A stretch of DNA of 64,000 nt from Solirubrobacterales bacterium (lineage in GTDB: Bacteria > Actinomycetota > Thermoleophilia > Solirubrobacterales > Solirubrobacteraceae). The stretch's first letter is position 1, and each line of letters starts with the position of its first letter. Shown here one piece after another: positions 7,759 through 17,880 of this stretch. Position numbers and translations under genes: made by a program. The stretch covers positions 1 to 64,000 of the forward strand of contig JAFAYV010000071.1 of NCBI GenBank assembly GCA_019240115.1, in the 5' to 3' direction. Under the pieces are notes generated by a model. It did no database searches. It was not told the DNA's origin and worked only from the letters and a program-made list of their open reading frames with translations.

Positions 7759-8610
7759 ATGATCCTCATCGCAACAGCAGGAAAGGTGGGCTCCGAGGCA
7801 GCGCGGCTGCTCGCGCAGCAGGACGCGCCAGTGCGTGTCCTGGTCCGCGATCCGGACAAGGCGACCGTCCTAGCGCAGCTGGGAGTCGACGTCGCCGAGG
7901 GCGACCTCGACGACGTGACGTCGATCGACGCGGCCATGCAGGGAGTCACTGCCGTGGTGCTGGTCAGCCCGGCGGTCCCCGCCCAAGAGCTGAGCCTGAT
8001 CGACAGCGCCGCTCGGGCCAGGGTCGGGCACGTGGTGAAGATCACCAGCAAGGCGTCGGCGGACTCGCCGATCGCTCGGCAACGCGGACAGGCCGAGATC
8101 GAAGCTGGGCTGCTCGGCTCAGGACTCGACTACACGCTGCTGCGCAACAACTTCTACATGCAGAACTTCCTCATGCTCGCCCCCGCGATCGCCCAGACGA
8201 GTAGCTTCGGCGCCGCCGCCGGCGACGGCCAGGTCGGTTTCGTCGATACCCGCGATGTCGCCGCGGTGGCGGCCGAGATCGCTGCCGCACCCGCCGGGCA
8301 TGCCGGCGCGACCTACCTGCTCACCGGGCCGCAGCTGCTCTCCTACGCCGACGTGGCCGCGGCGCTTTCGAAAGTGCTGGGGCGGCCGATCGCGTTCCAC
8401 ACGCGGACCCGGGAGCAGGACAAGCAGGAGATGATCGACGCGGGCCTCCCGCGCGAGCTTGCGGACATGAACGCCCATGCCGTCAGCTTGATCGCCGACG
8501 ACGACGCCGCCTGGCTCTCGCAGGACGTCCCCAGCGTCCTCGGCCGCCCAGCGCGCTCCTTCGCGCAGTTCGCCACCGACCACGTCGCCGCGTTCGCTCC
8601 GGAGCGTTGA
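7759..8610 (+). CDS. NmrA-type NAD(P)-binding oxidoreductase
   Basis: The 283-residue protein is an atypical short-chain dehydrogenase of the NmrA/HSCARG group. Evidence is the N-terminal Rossmann strand and glycine motif MILIATAGKVGSEAARLL, then VRVLVRDPDKA, the acidic strand VAEGDLDD, and the later LDYTLLRNNFYMQNFL and GQVGFVDTRDVAAVAAE. The tyrosine-lysine catalytic pair of classical SDRs is not conserved, as usual for NmrA proteins that sense or reduce quinone-type substrates. It sits in an operon with a second paralogue just downstream (3 bp). Confidence 0.88.
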   Translation: MILIATAGKVGSEAARLLAQQDAPVRVLVRDPDKATVLAQLGVDVAEGDLDDVTSIDAAMQGVTAVVLVSPAVPAQELSLIDSAARARVGHVVKITSKASADSPIARQRGQAEIEAGLLGSGLDYTLLRNNFYMQNFLMLAPAIAQTSSFGAAAGDGQVGFVDTRDVAAVAAEIAAAPAGHAGATYLLTGPQLLSYADVAAALSKVLGRPIAFHTRTREQDKQEMIDAGLPRELADMNAHAVSLIADDDAAWLSQDVPSVLGRPARSFAQFATDHVAAFAPER

Positions 8611-8612
8611 CG

Positions 8613-10070
<1,458 letters not shown>

Positions 10071-10176
10071 GAAGCCAAACGAGAGGGCGGCCTTCTCAAG
10101 CCGGTCACTTCTCAGCGACCACGACGAAGGAGCAGATCACGATGCCCGACAACGACGAGGTCCGGGCCGGACCCAT

Positions 10177-10464
10177 ATGCAGCTCATCACCTACGACAAC
10201 GGGATCGACACCGACGAGGAGTGGGACCAATCGTGGGAGGGCAAGGACCACGGCTGCGACATGTCGATCATCCATCTGTCGACCACCCGGGACGGGTTCA
10301 GCCCGGCCCTGCATCTCCATCCCTACCCGGAGGTGATCCTCATCAGGCGCGGCACCGCGACGGTATACGTCGGCGACCAAGAGCTTGAGGGCATCGCGGG
10401 TCAGACGGTCATCGTTCCGAGCAGGCCTCGTGTTCGAGGGAACGCCGGTAGGCGGATGCTCTGA
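10177..10464 (+). pseudogene. Cupin-domain protein, damaged at both ends
   Basis: The frame encodes a single-domain cupin core: MQLITYDNGIDTDEEWDQSW, DHGCDMSIIHLSTTRDG, LHLHPYPEVILIRRG and TATVYVGDQELEGIAGQTVIVP. The His-x-His of cupin motif 1 is present (LHLHP). The second metal motif is lost because the frame breaks after QTVIVPS into an unrelated tail. A better ribosome binding site precedes an out-of-frame ATG at 10142, suggesting a second lesion at the 5' end. It could be a shortened gene but more likely is decaying. Confidence 0.55.
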
Positions 10465-10531
10465 GCAATGCTCGGGTGCCGGCTGGGCTGCGGTCTGAGC
10501 GGGCCGGGGCTTTCGTCGTGAGAAGGTGGCC

Positions 10532-11932
10532 TCAGGATCCGGTGAGGATTTGCTCTGAGCGTTGGATCGCGGGGACGAGGGTGCCGTCCTCGTTGGTGAG
10601 GATGACGACGACGTAGCCGCCGTGGGGATAGATGTCGATCTGGTCGGTGTAGCCGGGGGTGCCGCCGTTGTGGCCGACGAACGCGACGTGGTTGATGGCC
10701 TGGTAGACGAAGCCGTAGGTGAACTCGTCGACGGGCGGCCCGCCGGGCTGTGGGGCGTTGACCCTGGGGGCGAGGATTGTGGCGGTCATCGCGGCGCTGA
10801 GCAGCTTGTGCTGCAGCAGCGCCCGGCCGAGGTTGTGCAGGTCGCCGGTGGTGGCGTAGGCGCCGCCGGAGGGGTTGGCGATCTGTGGCTGGCCGCTGAT
10901 GTCCTCCAGCCTTGAGCCGACGAGCGCGTAGCCGTGGGCCATGCCGGGGACCTGTTCGGGGGTATAGGTCGCGTAGCCGGTGTGGGTCATCCCGGCGGGG
11001 TTCAGGATGTGCTGGCGGAGGTAGTCGCTGTACCTCTCACCGCTCAGCCGTTGGACGACGGCGCCGAGCAGGATGAAGCCGTCGTTGCTGTAGAGGGTCT
11101 TGGTGCCGGGCGAGAACTGGAGCGGTTCTGCGGCGATCAGCGCGACCATGCCGCCCAGCGTTCGTGGCGGGTTGGCGCGACCGAGCACGACGTTGTCCAG
11201 GCCGGAGGTCATGTCCAGCAGCTGACCGATCGTGACGTGGTCGGCAATCCTGGCGGGGAGACCGCTCACGTACCGGCCGACGGGGGCGTCGAAGGACAGC
11301 TTGTGCTGCTCGGCCAGCTGGCCGATTGCGACCGCGGTGAACAGCTTGCCGATCGAGGCGATGCAGAACAGCGTCTGCGGCGAGTTCGGGGTCCGGGTGG
11401 TCCTGTTGGCGAACCCGTATCCGGCGTCGAGCATGGTTCGGTCGCCGTGAGCGACGAGCACCGCCCCGGAGAACTGGCCCGCCGTGGCCTGCTGCCCCAG
11501 CCAGTTGGCGTACTGATCCCAGGTGGCCTGCGTAACGGCAGCGACATTGCTGCCGCCGCCGTCCGCCGCGGGCACGGGACCGCGACCCGGCGAAGCGCCA
11601 CCGGCAGGCCCGTACTTCGCGCAGACCTTCGCGGCCGCCGCGAAGGTCGGCGAGTCTGGGCTGATCCCACTGGAGGGGTTCAGCGTGATGTGCCCGTCGA
11701 CCGGGTCAGGGAACGTCGGCAGGCCGTGGGCGCGCATGCACTTGGCGTACTTCAGCGGCAGCGACCCCGCGCTGGAGCTTGTGGTTGGCGGCGGGCTGAC
11801 GGTCAGCGGGGTGCTGTGGGTCGTTGAGGGCTTCGGGGTATGGCTCGGTTTGGTGGAGCTGGCGCAGGCGCTGAGCAGGACGGCGACCGCGAGCGCTGCG
11901 ATCGCCGCCACCGGCGTGGATCGGCTGGTCAT
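10532..11932 (-). CDS. Lipoprotein with class C beta-lactamase-type serine hydrolase domain
   Basis: The 466-residue protein starts at ATG 11932 with a lipoprotein signal peptide ending LLSAC (Cys23). A Pro/Ser/Thr linker leads to a small module (residues 57-110) with KYAKCMRAHGLPTFPDPVDG, a pattern common in actinobacterial lipoproteins. The beta-lactamase/esterase domain follows: nucleophile motif SIGK (193-196), YSN (281-283) and HNGGTPG near the C-terminus. It is likely anchored outside the cytoplasmic membrane and hydrolyses peptide or ester bonds. It is divergent from the histidine kinase at 12065, which may control it. Confidence 0.88.
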   Translation of the reverse strand: MTSRSTPVAAIAALAVAVLLSACASSTKPSHTPKPSTTHSTPLTVSPPPTTSSSAGSLPLKYAKCMRAHGLPTFPDPVDGHITLNPSSGISPDSPTFAAAAKVCAKYGPAGGASPGRGPVPAADGGGSNVAAVTQATWDQYANWLGQQATAGQFSGAVLVAHGDRTMLDAGYGFANRTTRTPNSPQTLFCIASIGKLFTAVAIGQLAEQHKLSFDAPVGRYVSGLPARIADHVTIGQLLDMTSGLDNVVLGRANPPRTLGGMVALIAAEPLQFSPGTKTLYSNDGFILLGAVVQRLSGERYSDYLRQHILNPAGMTHTGYATYTPEQVPGMAHGYALVGSRLEDISGQPQIANPSGGAYATTGDLHNLGRALLQHKLLSAAMTATILAPRVNAPQPGGPPVDEFTYGFVYQAINHVAFVGHNGGTPGYTDQIDIYPHGGYVVVILTNEDGTLVPAIQRSEQILTGS

Positions 11933-12064
11933 GGATGACCTCCTGGGTGGACGAGGTCTGATGTGGCGCGGTTGTACGCCGGCGCTGGTCACATCCGTTT
12001 CACGGAGGCTGTTAACTCGCTGTGACGACGGACCGGCGACGATGACCAAGCTCAGGAGGATCAG

Positions 12065-13348
12065 GTGAGAACTCGGCCCACCCAGGCGCGACTCGCAACG
12101 CTCGCTCGCTTGCGTCTGCGTCGCACCGTCAGAGCGCGCCTCACGTTGCTGTACGGCGGCCTGTTCTGCGTGTGCGGCGCGGCGCTCTTGGCGATCACGT
12201 ACCTGCTGGTCCGCCACTTCTCCGGCCGCGTTCTGCGGGTCTCGCACATCGCGCCCGCCACGGGGGTGCGCTCGGCCAGCGGGCAGAGCGCCCGGCTACC
12301 AGCGCTCCCATCGCTGGAAGGGCTCAGGCGCCAGGCCCAGCATCAGCTCGTTGCTCAGCACGGCCGCGACCTGCATCAGCTGCTGGTGTGGTCGCTGGTC
12401 GCGCTGGCCGTGATGGGGGTCGTGTCGCTGGTGATCGGATGGCTGCTCGCCGGAAGGGTGCTGGCGCCGCTGCGGACGATGACCGCCCGTGCACGGCGGA
12501 TCTCACAAGACAACTTGGACGAGCGCCTCGCGCTTGGGGGTCCCGCCGACGAGCTGCGTGAGCTCGGCGACACGATCGATGATCTACTCGCCCGGCTGGA
12601 AGCCGCGTTTGGCGCGCAGCGGCGGTTCGTAGCCAACGCCTCGCACGAGCTGCGCACGCCGCTGGCGCGGATCCGGACCGCGCTGGACGTCGCGCTCGGC
12701 AAGCCCGACCCGGCACCGCCTCCGCTGATAGCGCTCGATCACAAGATCCGGGAGGGGCTAGACCGTGCTGACCGGCTGATGGAGGGCCTGCTCGCGCTGA
12801 GCCGCGCTGAACAGGGCGAGCTGACCGACAGCGGGGTGCTGCGCCTGGGTGACCTGATCAACGCGACGCTCGCCGAACACCGGGCACAGATCACCGCCAA
12901 GCAGATCACCCTGGAGCGATCTCTTGACCCGATCTCGGTCATCGGGAGTCCGACGCTGCTCGGCCGGCTCGTGGAGAACGTGGTCGACAACGGCGTCCGG
13001 CACAACCAGACCGGCGGGTGGATGGGAATCACCCTGCGCGACGCCGGGAGCCGCGCACAACTGACCGTCGACACCAGCGGGCCGCCCCTCGATCAGGCCC
13101 TGGTCGATGATCTGGACCAGCCGTTCCGGCGGCTGCGCAGCGACCGTACCGGCTCCGTGCAGGGCGCCGGCCTGGGCTTGTCAATCGTTGCCGCGATCGC
13201 GACCGCCCACCGCGGCAGCCTCGCGCTACACGCACGCAAGCAGGGCGGCCTCCAGGTTGTGATCGACCTACCACTCGCATCACACACCGACCAGCGCGTC
13301 GGTGGGGTGAACGCCGACGACCAATCAGCGGCGGCCGCACTCAGATGA
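12065..13348 (+). CDS. Membrane sensor histidine kinase
   Basis: The 427-residue protein has two transmembrane segments (about residues 25-48 and 103-125) flanking a short extracytoplasmic loop, then a HAMP domain, the dimerisation H-box NASHELRTPLARI (phosphorylated His194) and an ATPase domain with N-box ENVVDNGVRHN and G-box GAGLGLSIV. GTG 12065 is preceded by AGGAGG. The G1 DxG region is weak: DTSGPPLDQ stands where DNGPG is expected. It overlaps the response regulator by 4 bp and forms a classic two-component pair. Confidence 0.92.
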   Translation: MRTRPTQARLATLARLRLRRTVRARLTLLYGGLFCVCGAALLAITYLLVRHFSGRVLRVSHIAPATGVRSASGQSARLPALPSLEGLRRQAQHQLVAQHGRDLHQLLVWSLVALAVMGVVSLVIGWLLAGRVLAPLRTMTARARRISQDNLDERLALGGPADELRELGDTIDDLLARLEAAFGAQRRFVANASHELRTPLARIRTALDVALGKPDPAPPPLIALDHKIREGLDRADRLMEGLLALSRAEQGELTDSGVLRLGDLINATLAEHRAQITAKQITLERSLDPISVIGSPTLLGRLVENVVDNGVRHNQTGGWMGITLRDAGSRAQLTVDTSGPPLDQALVDDLDQPFRRLRSDRTGSVQGAGLGLSIVAAIATAHRGSLALHARKQGGLQVVIDLPLASHTDQRVGGVNADDQSAAAALR

Positions 13349-14016
13349 GGGTCCTCGTCGTCGACGACGAACGCGGCCTGGCCGACGACATCGCCGAGGG
13401 ACTGCGAGACCAGGGGCTCGCAGTTGACGTCGCCTACGACGGCCTCGACGCCGCCGCCCGGCTCAATCTCTACCCCTACGACGTGATCGTGCTCGACCGC
13501 GACCTGCCCGGGCTGGGTGGCGACACGGTCTGCCGGCTCGTCGCCGAAAGCGAGCATCCCGCGATGGTGCTGATGCTCACCGCCGCCGGCTCCCCAGCCG
13601 ACCGCGTGACGGGTCTGACGCTTGGCGCCGACGACTACCTCGCAAAACCCTTCCACTTCCCTGAGCTCGTACTCCGCATCCGGGCCCTCGCCCGCCGCCG
13701 ACCCGACGCCGCGGCCCGCGTGCTGCGCGCTGGCGACATCGAGCTCGACCCCCTACACCACACGGCCATCCGCGCCGGCCGCCGCCTCGACCTCAGCGCC
13801 AAAGAATTCGCCGTCCTGGAAGCCCTCCTCAAGGCCAGCCCGGGATCGCTCACCCCCGAGCAACTGCTCCACCAAGCCTGGGACCAGAACGCCGACCCTT
13901 TCACTAGAACCGTCTACGTCACCGTCGCGCGACTCAAGCGCAAGCTCGGCGAACCGCAGCCCATACAAGCCACACCCGGCATCGGCTACAACATCATGAA
14001 CCCAGGTCTTTCCTGA
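13345..14016 (+). CDS. OmpR-family response regulator
   Basis: The 223-residue protein has a receiver domain with acidic pair D7/D8, phospho-acceptor Asp51 in VIVLDRDLPG, and Lys in DDYLAKPFHF. A winged-helix domain follows with LDLSAKEFAVLEALL, TPEQLLHQAWDQN and TVARLKRKLGEPQPIQATPGIGY. It is translationally coupled to the kinase (ATGA overlap at 13345-13348). Its target is unknown; the divergent lipoprotein-hydrolase gene next to the kinase is the obvious candidate. Confidence 0.94.
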   Translation: MRVLVVDDERGLADDIAEGLRDQGLAVDVAYDGLDAAARLNLYPYDVIVLDRDLPGLGGDTVCRLVAESEHPAMVLMLTAAGSPADRVTGLTLGADDYLAKPFHFPELVLRIRALARRRPDAAARVLRAGDIELDPLHHTAIRAGRRLDLSAKEFAVLEALLKASPGSLTPEQLLHQAWDQNADPFTRTVYVTVARLKRKLGEPQPIQATPGIGYNIMNPGLS

Positions 14017-14057
14017 ACGCGGCCGGACACCTCCTCCTCGCCCGGTTCCAGGTGCTC

Positions 14058-14082
14058 GCCCGCACGGTGATGCGTGCCGGGC
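14058..14082 (+). terminator. Imperfect stem-loop after the two-component operon
   Basis: GCCCGCACG and CGTGCCGGGC face each other across GTGATG about 40 bp after the response regulator stop. The stem has one bulge and no T run. It may end the operon transcript. Confidence 0.35.
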
Positions 14083-14109
14083 CTGCCGCTACAGCGCTAC
14101 GACCAGGTC

Positions 14110-14420
14110 GCGCCACGGATCCGGCTCAGGCCGCCGGGCGATCAGGCGCTCTACGCCGGCGACGATCTCGGCGAACTGATGGTGATCGAGCGTCCAGATC
14201 AGGATGATGCCGGCGAGCGCGGTAGACAGACGGATGGTGCGCATGAACCCGAGCTCGTCGCGGCCGGCGCGGCGGGGTCGCATCCGGGCATAGAGCCGGT
14301 CGCGGTGGACGTCCAGGGCGCCGAAGATGTAGCGGATGCCATGCTTTCGGTTACACGTCGCGCGCAGCCGGTGCGGTCGCTCGGTGATCGGTCGAGCCGG
14401 TCCGCCACCGACGACCAGCT
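14110..14420 (-). pseudogene. IS630-type transposase fragment
   Basis: A minus-strand frame contains ERPHRLRATCNRKHGIRYIFG, GALDVHRDRLYARMRPRR, DELGFMRTIR and IILIWTLDHHQ. This matches the middle of IS630-family transposases around the second catalytic Asp (the family pattern is a HGVRH...ALD...G then ...LDNxxxH). Here the DN is DHH, and the N- and C-terminal parts are absent. It is a dead remnant in the 700-bp gap between the response regulator and the DUF6777 lipoprotein. No inverted repeats were found. Confidence 0.65.
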
Positions 14421-14732
14421 CGAGGTTGTGGAGCGCCCCTGCCGGCGCTGCCGCAGCTCGCGGCGCTCGACAGCGCTGACCGTCTGATCCAGCCGTTGTG
14501 ATGGCCGAGGTCGACGGACGGTTGCACGGCGGACGATCGCTGCGCGATGAACCGTGGTCGCGGAATAGCTCTATGCCTAGCCCGACCGACACCGCGCGAT
14601 CGCGGCCGCAAGCCACCAGGTGGGGCGTGTCCTGCGGACGCTGCGACGCGGGAACGTGTAACGCCCTAACACCGGAGCTGGACCGAGCCGGATCACGGGT
14701 GCCCGCTTCCGGTGTTGCCCGGAGTTCCGCCG

Positions 14733-15962
14733 TCACCCCGTGCTGCCGGGAGCGCTCGTGGTGCTGGAGTTCCCGCTGGCCCCGGAGTTCCCGCTGGCCC
14801 CGGAATTCCCGCTTGGTGGAGCCGCCACATTGATCGAGGCCGACCCCGAGGCTCCCGTAGCGGTGTCGGTGACGGTGACGTTGTAGGCGCCCGACGGGGA
14901 TGGTCCGCCCCCACTGGGAAACGTGTAGGTGGCGTTGCCGTCGGAGTCCGCGGTCGTCGAGAAGTTGTCAGTGCCTCCGTCGGGCCGGTTGACTGTGATC
15001 TGGAGGGACGCGCTGGGCCTGAAGCCGGAGGCGCTCAGGGTTACGGTGCCGCCCTGTATGACCGGATTGGGAGACAGCGAGACGGACGGATTCTCGCTCG
15101 GTGCCGAAGGGGATGCCGAGGTTGGTGGCGCGGGGGTGGTCGAGGACGAGGACGACGACGAGGACGAGGACGAGGACGACGGTGACGAATTCGGTGCAGC
15201 GTTGAGATAGGGGCCGTCGCGGCCGTTCGGCGTGCGAGCGAAGAGCTTGCCGGTGGTCGGGTCATACAGATAGAACTTGTTGATGATCGTCACCGACTGC
15301 TGGATGAGCGTGATCTGGGTCGTGCTGAAGTCGGTCCACAGCGGCCCCGTGTAGACGGGGGCCGAGAGCAGCTGCGGCGCCGTCAGCGGATTCCCGCAAT
15401 AGCATTTCACGACTGGCCTGCCGTACTGGTCCACCAGCACGGCCGTGCCGGCTTGGAGCACCGACTGAATCGGGTCAGCGACGCCGTCGACGTAGCCGTG
15501 GTTGGTCACTCGCGTGTCGGTGCGCAGGATCACGTCGGTCAAGCTCGAGACGTAGCTGCGTATCTGGGTCGTCTGGATGCCCAGCGTGGATGCCCACACC
15601 TGGGCCTTGGCCGGGTTCTGCGCGAGGTAGTCGACCAGCTCAGCCTTGTTGCAGGTCGAGTAGTCGCGGGTGCCGCCGTAGAGCCCGGGCAGCGCGGCGT
15701 TGTAGGTGACCGGTCCGCCGCTCGAGCGGGCGGCTGCTGCTGGCGGCCTCACGCCGGGCAGATCGGTTCCGAGCTTAGGCGTGAAGGGGTCATTGCCGGT
15801 TGTCGAGATTGCTGCCGCTACAACCTCGCTCTGGCCCCTCACCCGCTTTGACGGACTGCCGCCACCACAACCGACCAGCGCGACCGCCACGAGCACCGCA
15901 CACAGGCGAACCGGACGATTCGTGCCCGGCATCGCTCGATCAAGCTTCGGCAATCCAGCCAT
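14733..15962 (-). CDS. DUF6777-type lipoprotein with poly-Ser linker and Ig-like C-terminus
   Basis: The 409-residue protein has a lipoprotein signal ending VALVGC. The central domain has LPGLYGGTRDYSTCNKAEL, NPAKAQVWASTLGIQ, VILRTDTRVTNHGYVDG and QAGTAVLVDQYGRPVVKCYCG, the pattern I associate with DUF6777. A pure serine run and a Thr/Pro linker follow, then a beta-sandwich (VSLSPNPVIQGGTVTLSASG) and a short repetitive tail (GNSGAS units). It is probably an exported, surface-anchored protein of unknown function. Start ATG 15962 is taken; ATG 15932 is also possible. Confidence 0.8.
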   Translation of the reverse strand: MAGLPKLDRAMPGTNRPVRLCAVLVAVALVGCGGGSPSKRVRGQSEVVAAAISTTGNDPFTPKLGTDLPGVRPPAAAARSSGGPVTYNAALPGLYGGTRDYSTCNKAELVDYLAQNPAKAQVWASTLGIQTTQIRSYVSSLTDVILRTDTRVTNHGYVDGVADPIQSVLQAGTAVLVDQYGRPVVKCYCGNPLTAPQLLSAPVYTGPLWTDFSTTQITLIQQSVTIINKFYLYDPTTGKLFARTPNGRDGPYLNAAPNSSPSSSSSSSSSSSSSTTPAPPTSASPSAPSENPSVSLSPNPVIQGGTVTLSASGFRPSASLQITVNRPDGGTDNFSTTADSDGNATYTFPSGGGPSPSGAYNVTVTDTATGASGSASINVAAPPSGNSGASGNSGASGNSSTTSAPGSTG

Positions 15963-16104
15963 TGCCCCGGTAACAGGGACTATACCCCCGCCGGCGATTG
16001 ACGTGCCAGCTCGGCGCGGTAACCCTGCCCCCGCCGGGCTCAGTGGGTTTGCGCGAAACGCGCGGCCGTCATGGTCGGGATCGCTTTATCGATCACCAGT
16101 GGTC

Positions 16105-16250
16105 GCCGTAAACCCGGGGACATGAGCCGCTTCCCGACCGAGCATCACCTCGCCTCTTGGGGCGGTATGTGCCCCGGCCAACGCGAATCCGGCGACAAAA
16201 GCACTCCGCCGCGACACGCCGAGGCTCCAAGTGGCTGCGCGGCCCTGACC
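16105..16250 (+). pseudogene. IS110-family transposase fragment
   Basis: The plus strand encodes DMSRFPTEHHLASWGGMCPGQ then RESGDKS, which is the highly conserved transposase_20 region of IS110 elements (DMSRFPTxxHLASWAGLCPG). A frameshift near 16205 moves the following conserved RGSKWLR segment into another frame (16219-16240). Only about 45 residues remain. It lies just upstream of the toxin-antitoxin genes. Confidence 0.8.
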
Positions 16251-16363
16251 GAATGCTCCAACGGGGTCCGCTGCTTCCGCGGAGGCGGCCCGGGCCGACG
16301 ATCGGTTTGTCAGCAGGACGAGATCGGCGGCGATCGCAATGGCGAGCCATTCCGAAGTAGCGC

Positions 16364-16388
16364 GTACGCAATACGGTACACTAAGTGC
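16364..16388 (+). promoter_or_regulatory. Promoter/operator of the toxin-antitoxin operon
   Basis: Two GTAC half-sites (16364-16367 and 16376-16379) frame GCAATACG as an imperfect palindrome. A TACACT -10-like box (16377-16382) ends six bases before the GTG start at 16389. This spacing suggests a leaderless transcript with an autoregulatory operator over the promoter. Inferred from sequence only. Confidence 0.5.
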
Positions 16389-16673
16389 GTGGCGAAGATC
16401 GTTCCGGCTCGGGAGTTCAGAACCAAGCTCAGTGAGCTACTCAGCGATGTCGCCGACCGACGCGATCACGTGCTCGTGACCCGCAACGGCAAACCAGCCG
16501 CCGCACTGGTCCCGATCGACGAGTACGAAGCGCTCGAAGAGACCGCCGAGATCCTCTCGGACTCTCCCGCGCTCGCCGCCATCGAAGCTGGCCTAGCCGA
16601 CCTGGCACGAGGTGACAGCGTCACTCTCGATGACCTTCGCCGCGAGCTCACGGAACGTCGCGCCGCTCGCTGA
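16389..16673 (+). CDS. Phd/YefM-type antitoxin
   Basis: The 94-residue protein begins at GTG 16389 and shows the Phd/YefM N-terminal fold: VPAREFRTKLSELLSDVADR, DHVLVTRNGKPAAALVPIDEYEAL. This region dimerises and binds operator DNA. The acidic C-terminal helix (GDSVTLDDLRRELTERRAAR) would wrap the toxin. The toxin gene starts 3 bp after its stop, the normal antitoxin-first order. Confidence 0.92.
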   Translation: MAKIVPAREFRTKLSELLSDVADRRDHVLVTRNGKPAAALVPIDEYEALEETAEILSDSPALAAIEAGLADLARGDSVTLDDLRRELTERRAAR

Positions 16674-16676
16674 CGC

Positions 16677-16940
16677 GTGGCCAAAGTCGTTCTTGCCCGG
16701 CGCGCTCGACAGCAACTGCTCGACCTCGACTGGCCCCTAGTCGACGCCGTCGAGGACGCGCTCGAGCTGCTCGAGCGGGATCCTTGCCAGGGACACGCAC
16801 TACGCGGCCGCCTGAACGGCCTGCGCTCGCTGCGCGTAGGCACGTATCGCATCATCTACCAGCTGGCCGACAACGACCAGACCGTCCGCGTCGCCACGAT
16901 CCGGCACCGCTCGATCGCCTACCGCACCCACCCGCGCTGA
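16677..16940 (+). CDS. RelE/ParE-family toxin
   Basis: The 87-residue protein has the RelE/ParE fold pattern: an N-terminal strand VVLARRARQQLLDL, helices with VEDALELLERDP, then LRGRLNGLRSLRVGTYRIIYQLAD and the final strand TVRVATIRHRSIAYR. RelE-type members cut mRNA on ribosomes and ParE-type members inhibit gyrase; the two are not separable here. The GTG start follows the antitoxin stop by 3 bp. The pair is complete and looks functional. Confidence 0.92.
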   Translation: MAKVVLARRARQQLLDLDWPLVDAVEDALELLERDPCQGHALRGRLNGLRSLRVGTYRIIYQLADNDQTVRVATIRHRSIAYRTHPR

Positions 16941-17037
16941 TGGTGCGAATGAGGCGCTTCCCGCTGTCCGCCCGGAGCGGGCGCTTGGTCCCCGGCGCGG
17001 TGATACTCCCGCGACATGATGAGCAGGTCTCGCGGCT

Positions 17038-17880
17038 CTATCTGGTGGCAACGACGCAACGTGCGTGAAACGGGAGGCTCAACCTGCCGTTTGTCTTAAA
17101 GGCTTGTGCCTTTTCGATCGTGGCAGCTCGAATTCGCTCTTTCGTGGCGTGATCAACTCCGGCGAGAACCGCAACGACGGGCGCCGTCACCTCAGTCAGC
17201 ATCGTCCAATAGTCATCGCCACTGTCCACCTCGAGGGATCCTCGTACGTCTGATTCGGCGACGTCGTGTAATCCGGCCTCGCGGAGGATCGCGGCGACCG
17301 AATCTGGCGCAGCGCAGCGAAACAGCCCTGGAGCGTCTGGTTCGGGTGCTGCCAACTCGACCTCGGCACTGATCGCTCCCATCGGGAGAGTTGCCCACGC
17401 GTTCCCATCTGGTTGCGCCCAAACCGCCGTCGAGATGCGACCACCAGGACGTAGCACGCGGACAAGCTCCGAGACTGCACCCCGAATATCGGGGAAGAAC
17501 ATGAACCCAAAGCGGCAGCTCACGCTATCGAAGGACGCGTCGTTGAACGGAAGGTCATCCACGCCACACACTCGTATCTCGACGTTCCGAAGAGCCAGTT
17601 TCTCGGCTTTCGAGCTAGCCCCGGCCAGCATCGCCTCCGAAAGGTCGGTCAACACGACTCGGCCCCTGGGCATCTGAGCGGCGATGGAAAGACCCGGCTC
17701 GCCAGTGCCCGAAGCGACGTCCAGGTGGACACCGTCCTCAGCCAGGACGAGCGAGCGGATCATCTCCTGCCCGACAGGAGCGAGCATCTCGACCACCTGG
17801 GGGTCCCACTTGATCCATCCCGCCGAGAACCGTTCCCAGGTCTCGCGCTGTTGCTTTTCGATCTCTCGCGCCTCTGGCAT
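17038..17880 (-). CDS. Class I SAM-dependent methyltransferase
   Basis: The 280-residue protein shows methyltransferase motif I as VHLDVASGTGEPGLSIA, motif II VVLTDLSEAML, the post-motif VDDLPFNDASFDSVSCRFGFMFF and motif III RVLRPGGRISTAVWAQ. This is the UbiE/type-11 layout acting on a small molecule. The N-terminus IEKQQRETWERFSAGW is typical of the group. The substrate is unknown. Neighbours are a toxin-antitoxin pair and a VOC protein, with no evident operon. Confidence 0.88.
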   Translation of the reverse strand: MPEAREIEKQQRETWERFSAGWIKWDPQVVEMLAPVGQEMIRSLVLAEDGVHLDVASGTGEPGLSIAAQMPRGRVVLTDLSEAMLAGASSKAEKLALRNVEIRVCGVDDLPFNDASFDSVSCRFGFMFFPDIRGAVSELVRVLRPGGRISTAVWAQPDGNAWATLPMGAISAEVELAAPEPDAPGLFRCAAPDSVAAILREAGLHDVAESDVRGSLEVDSGDDYWTMLTEVTAPVVAVLAGVDHATKERIRAATIEKAQAFKTNGRLSLPFHARCVVATR

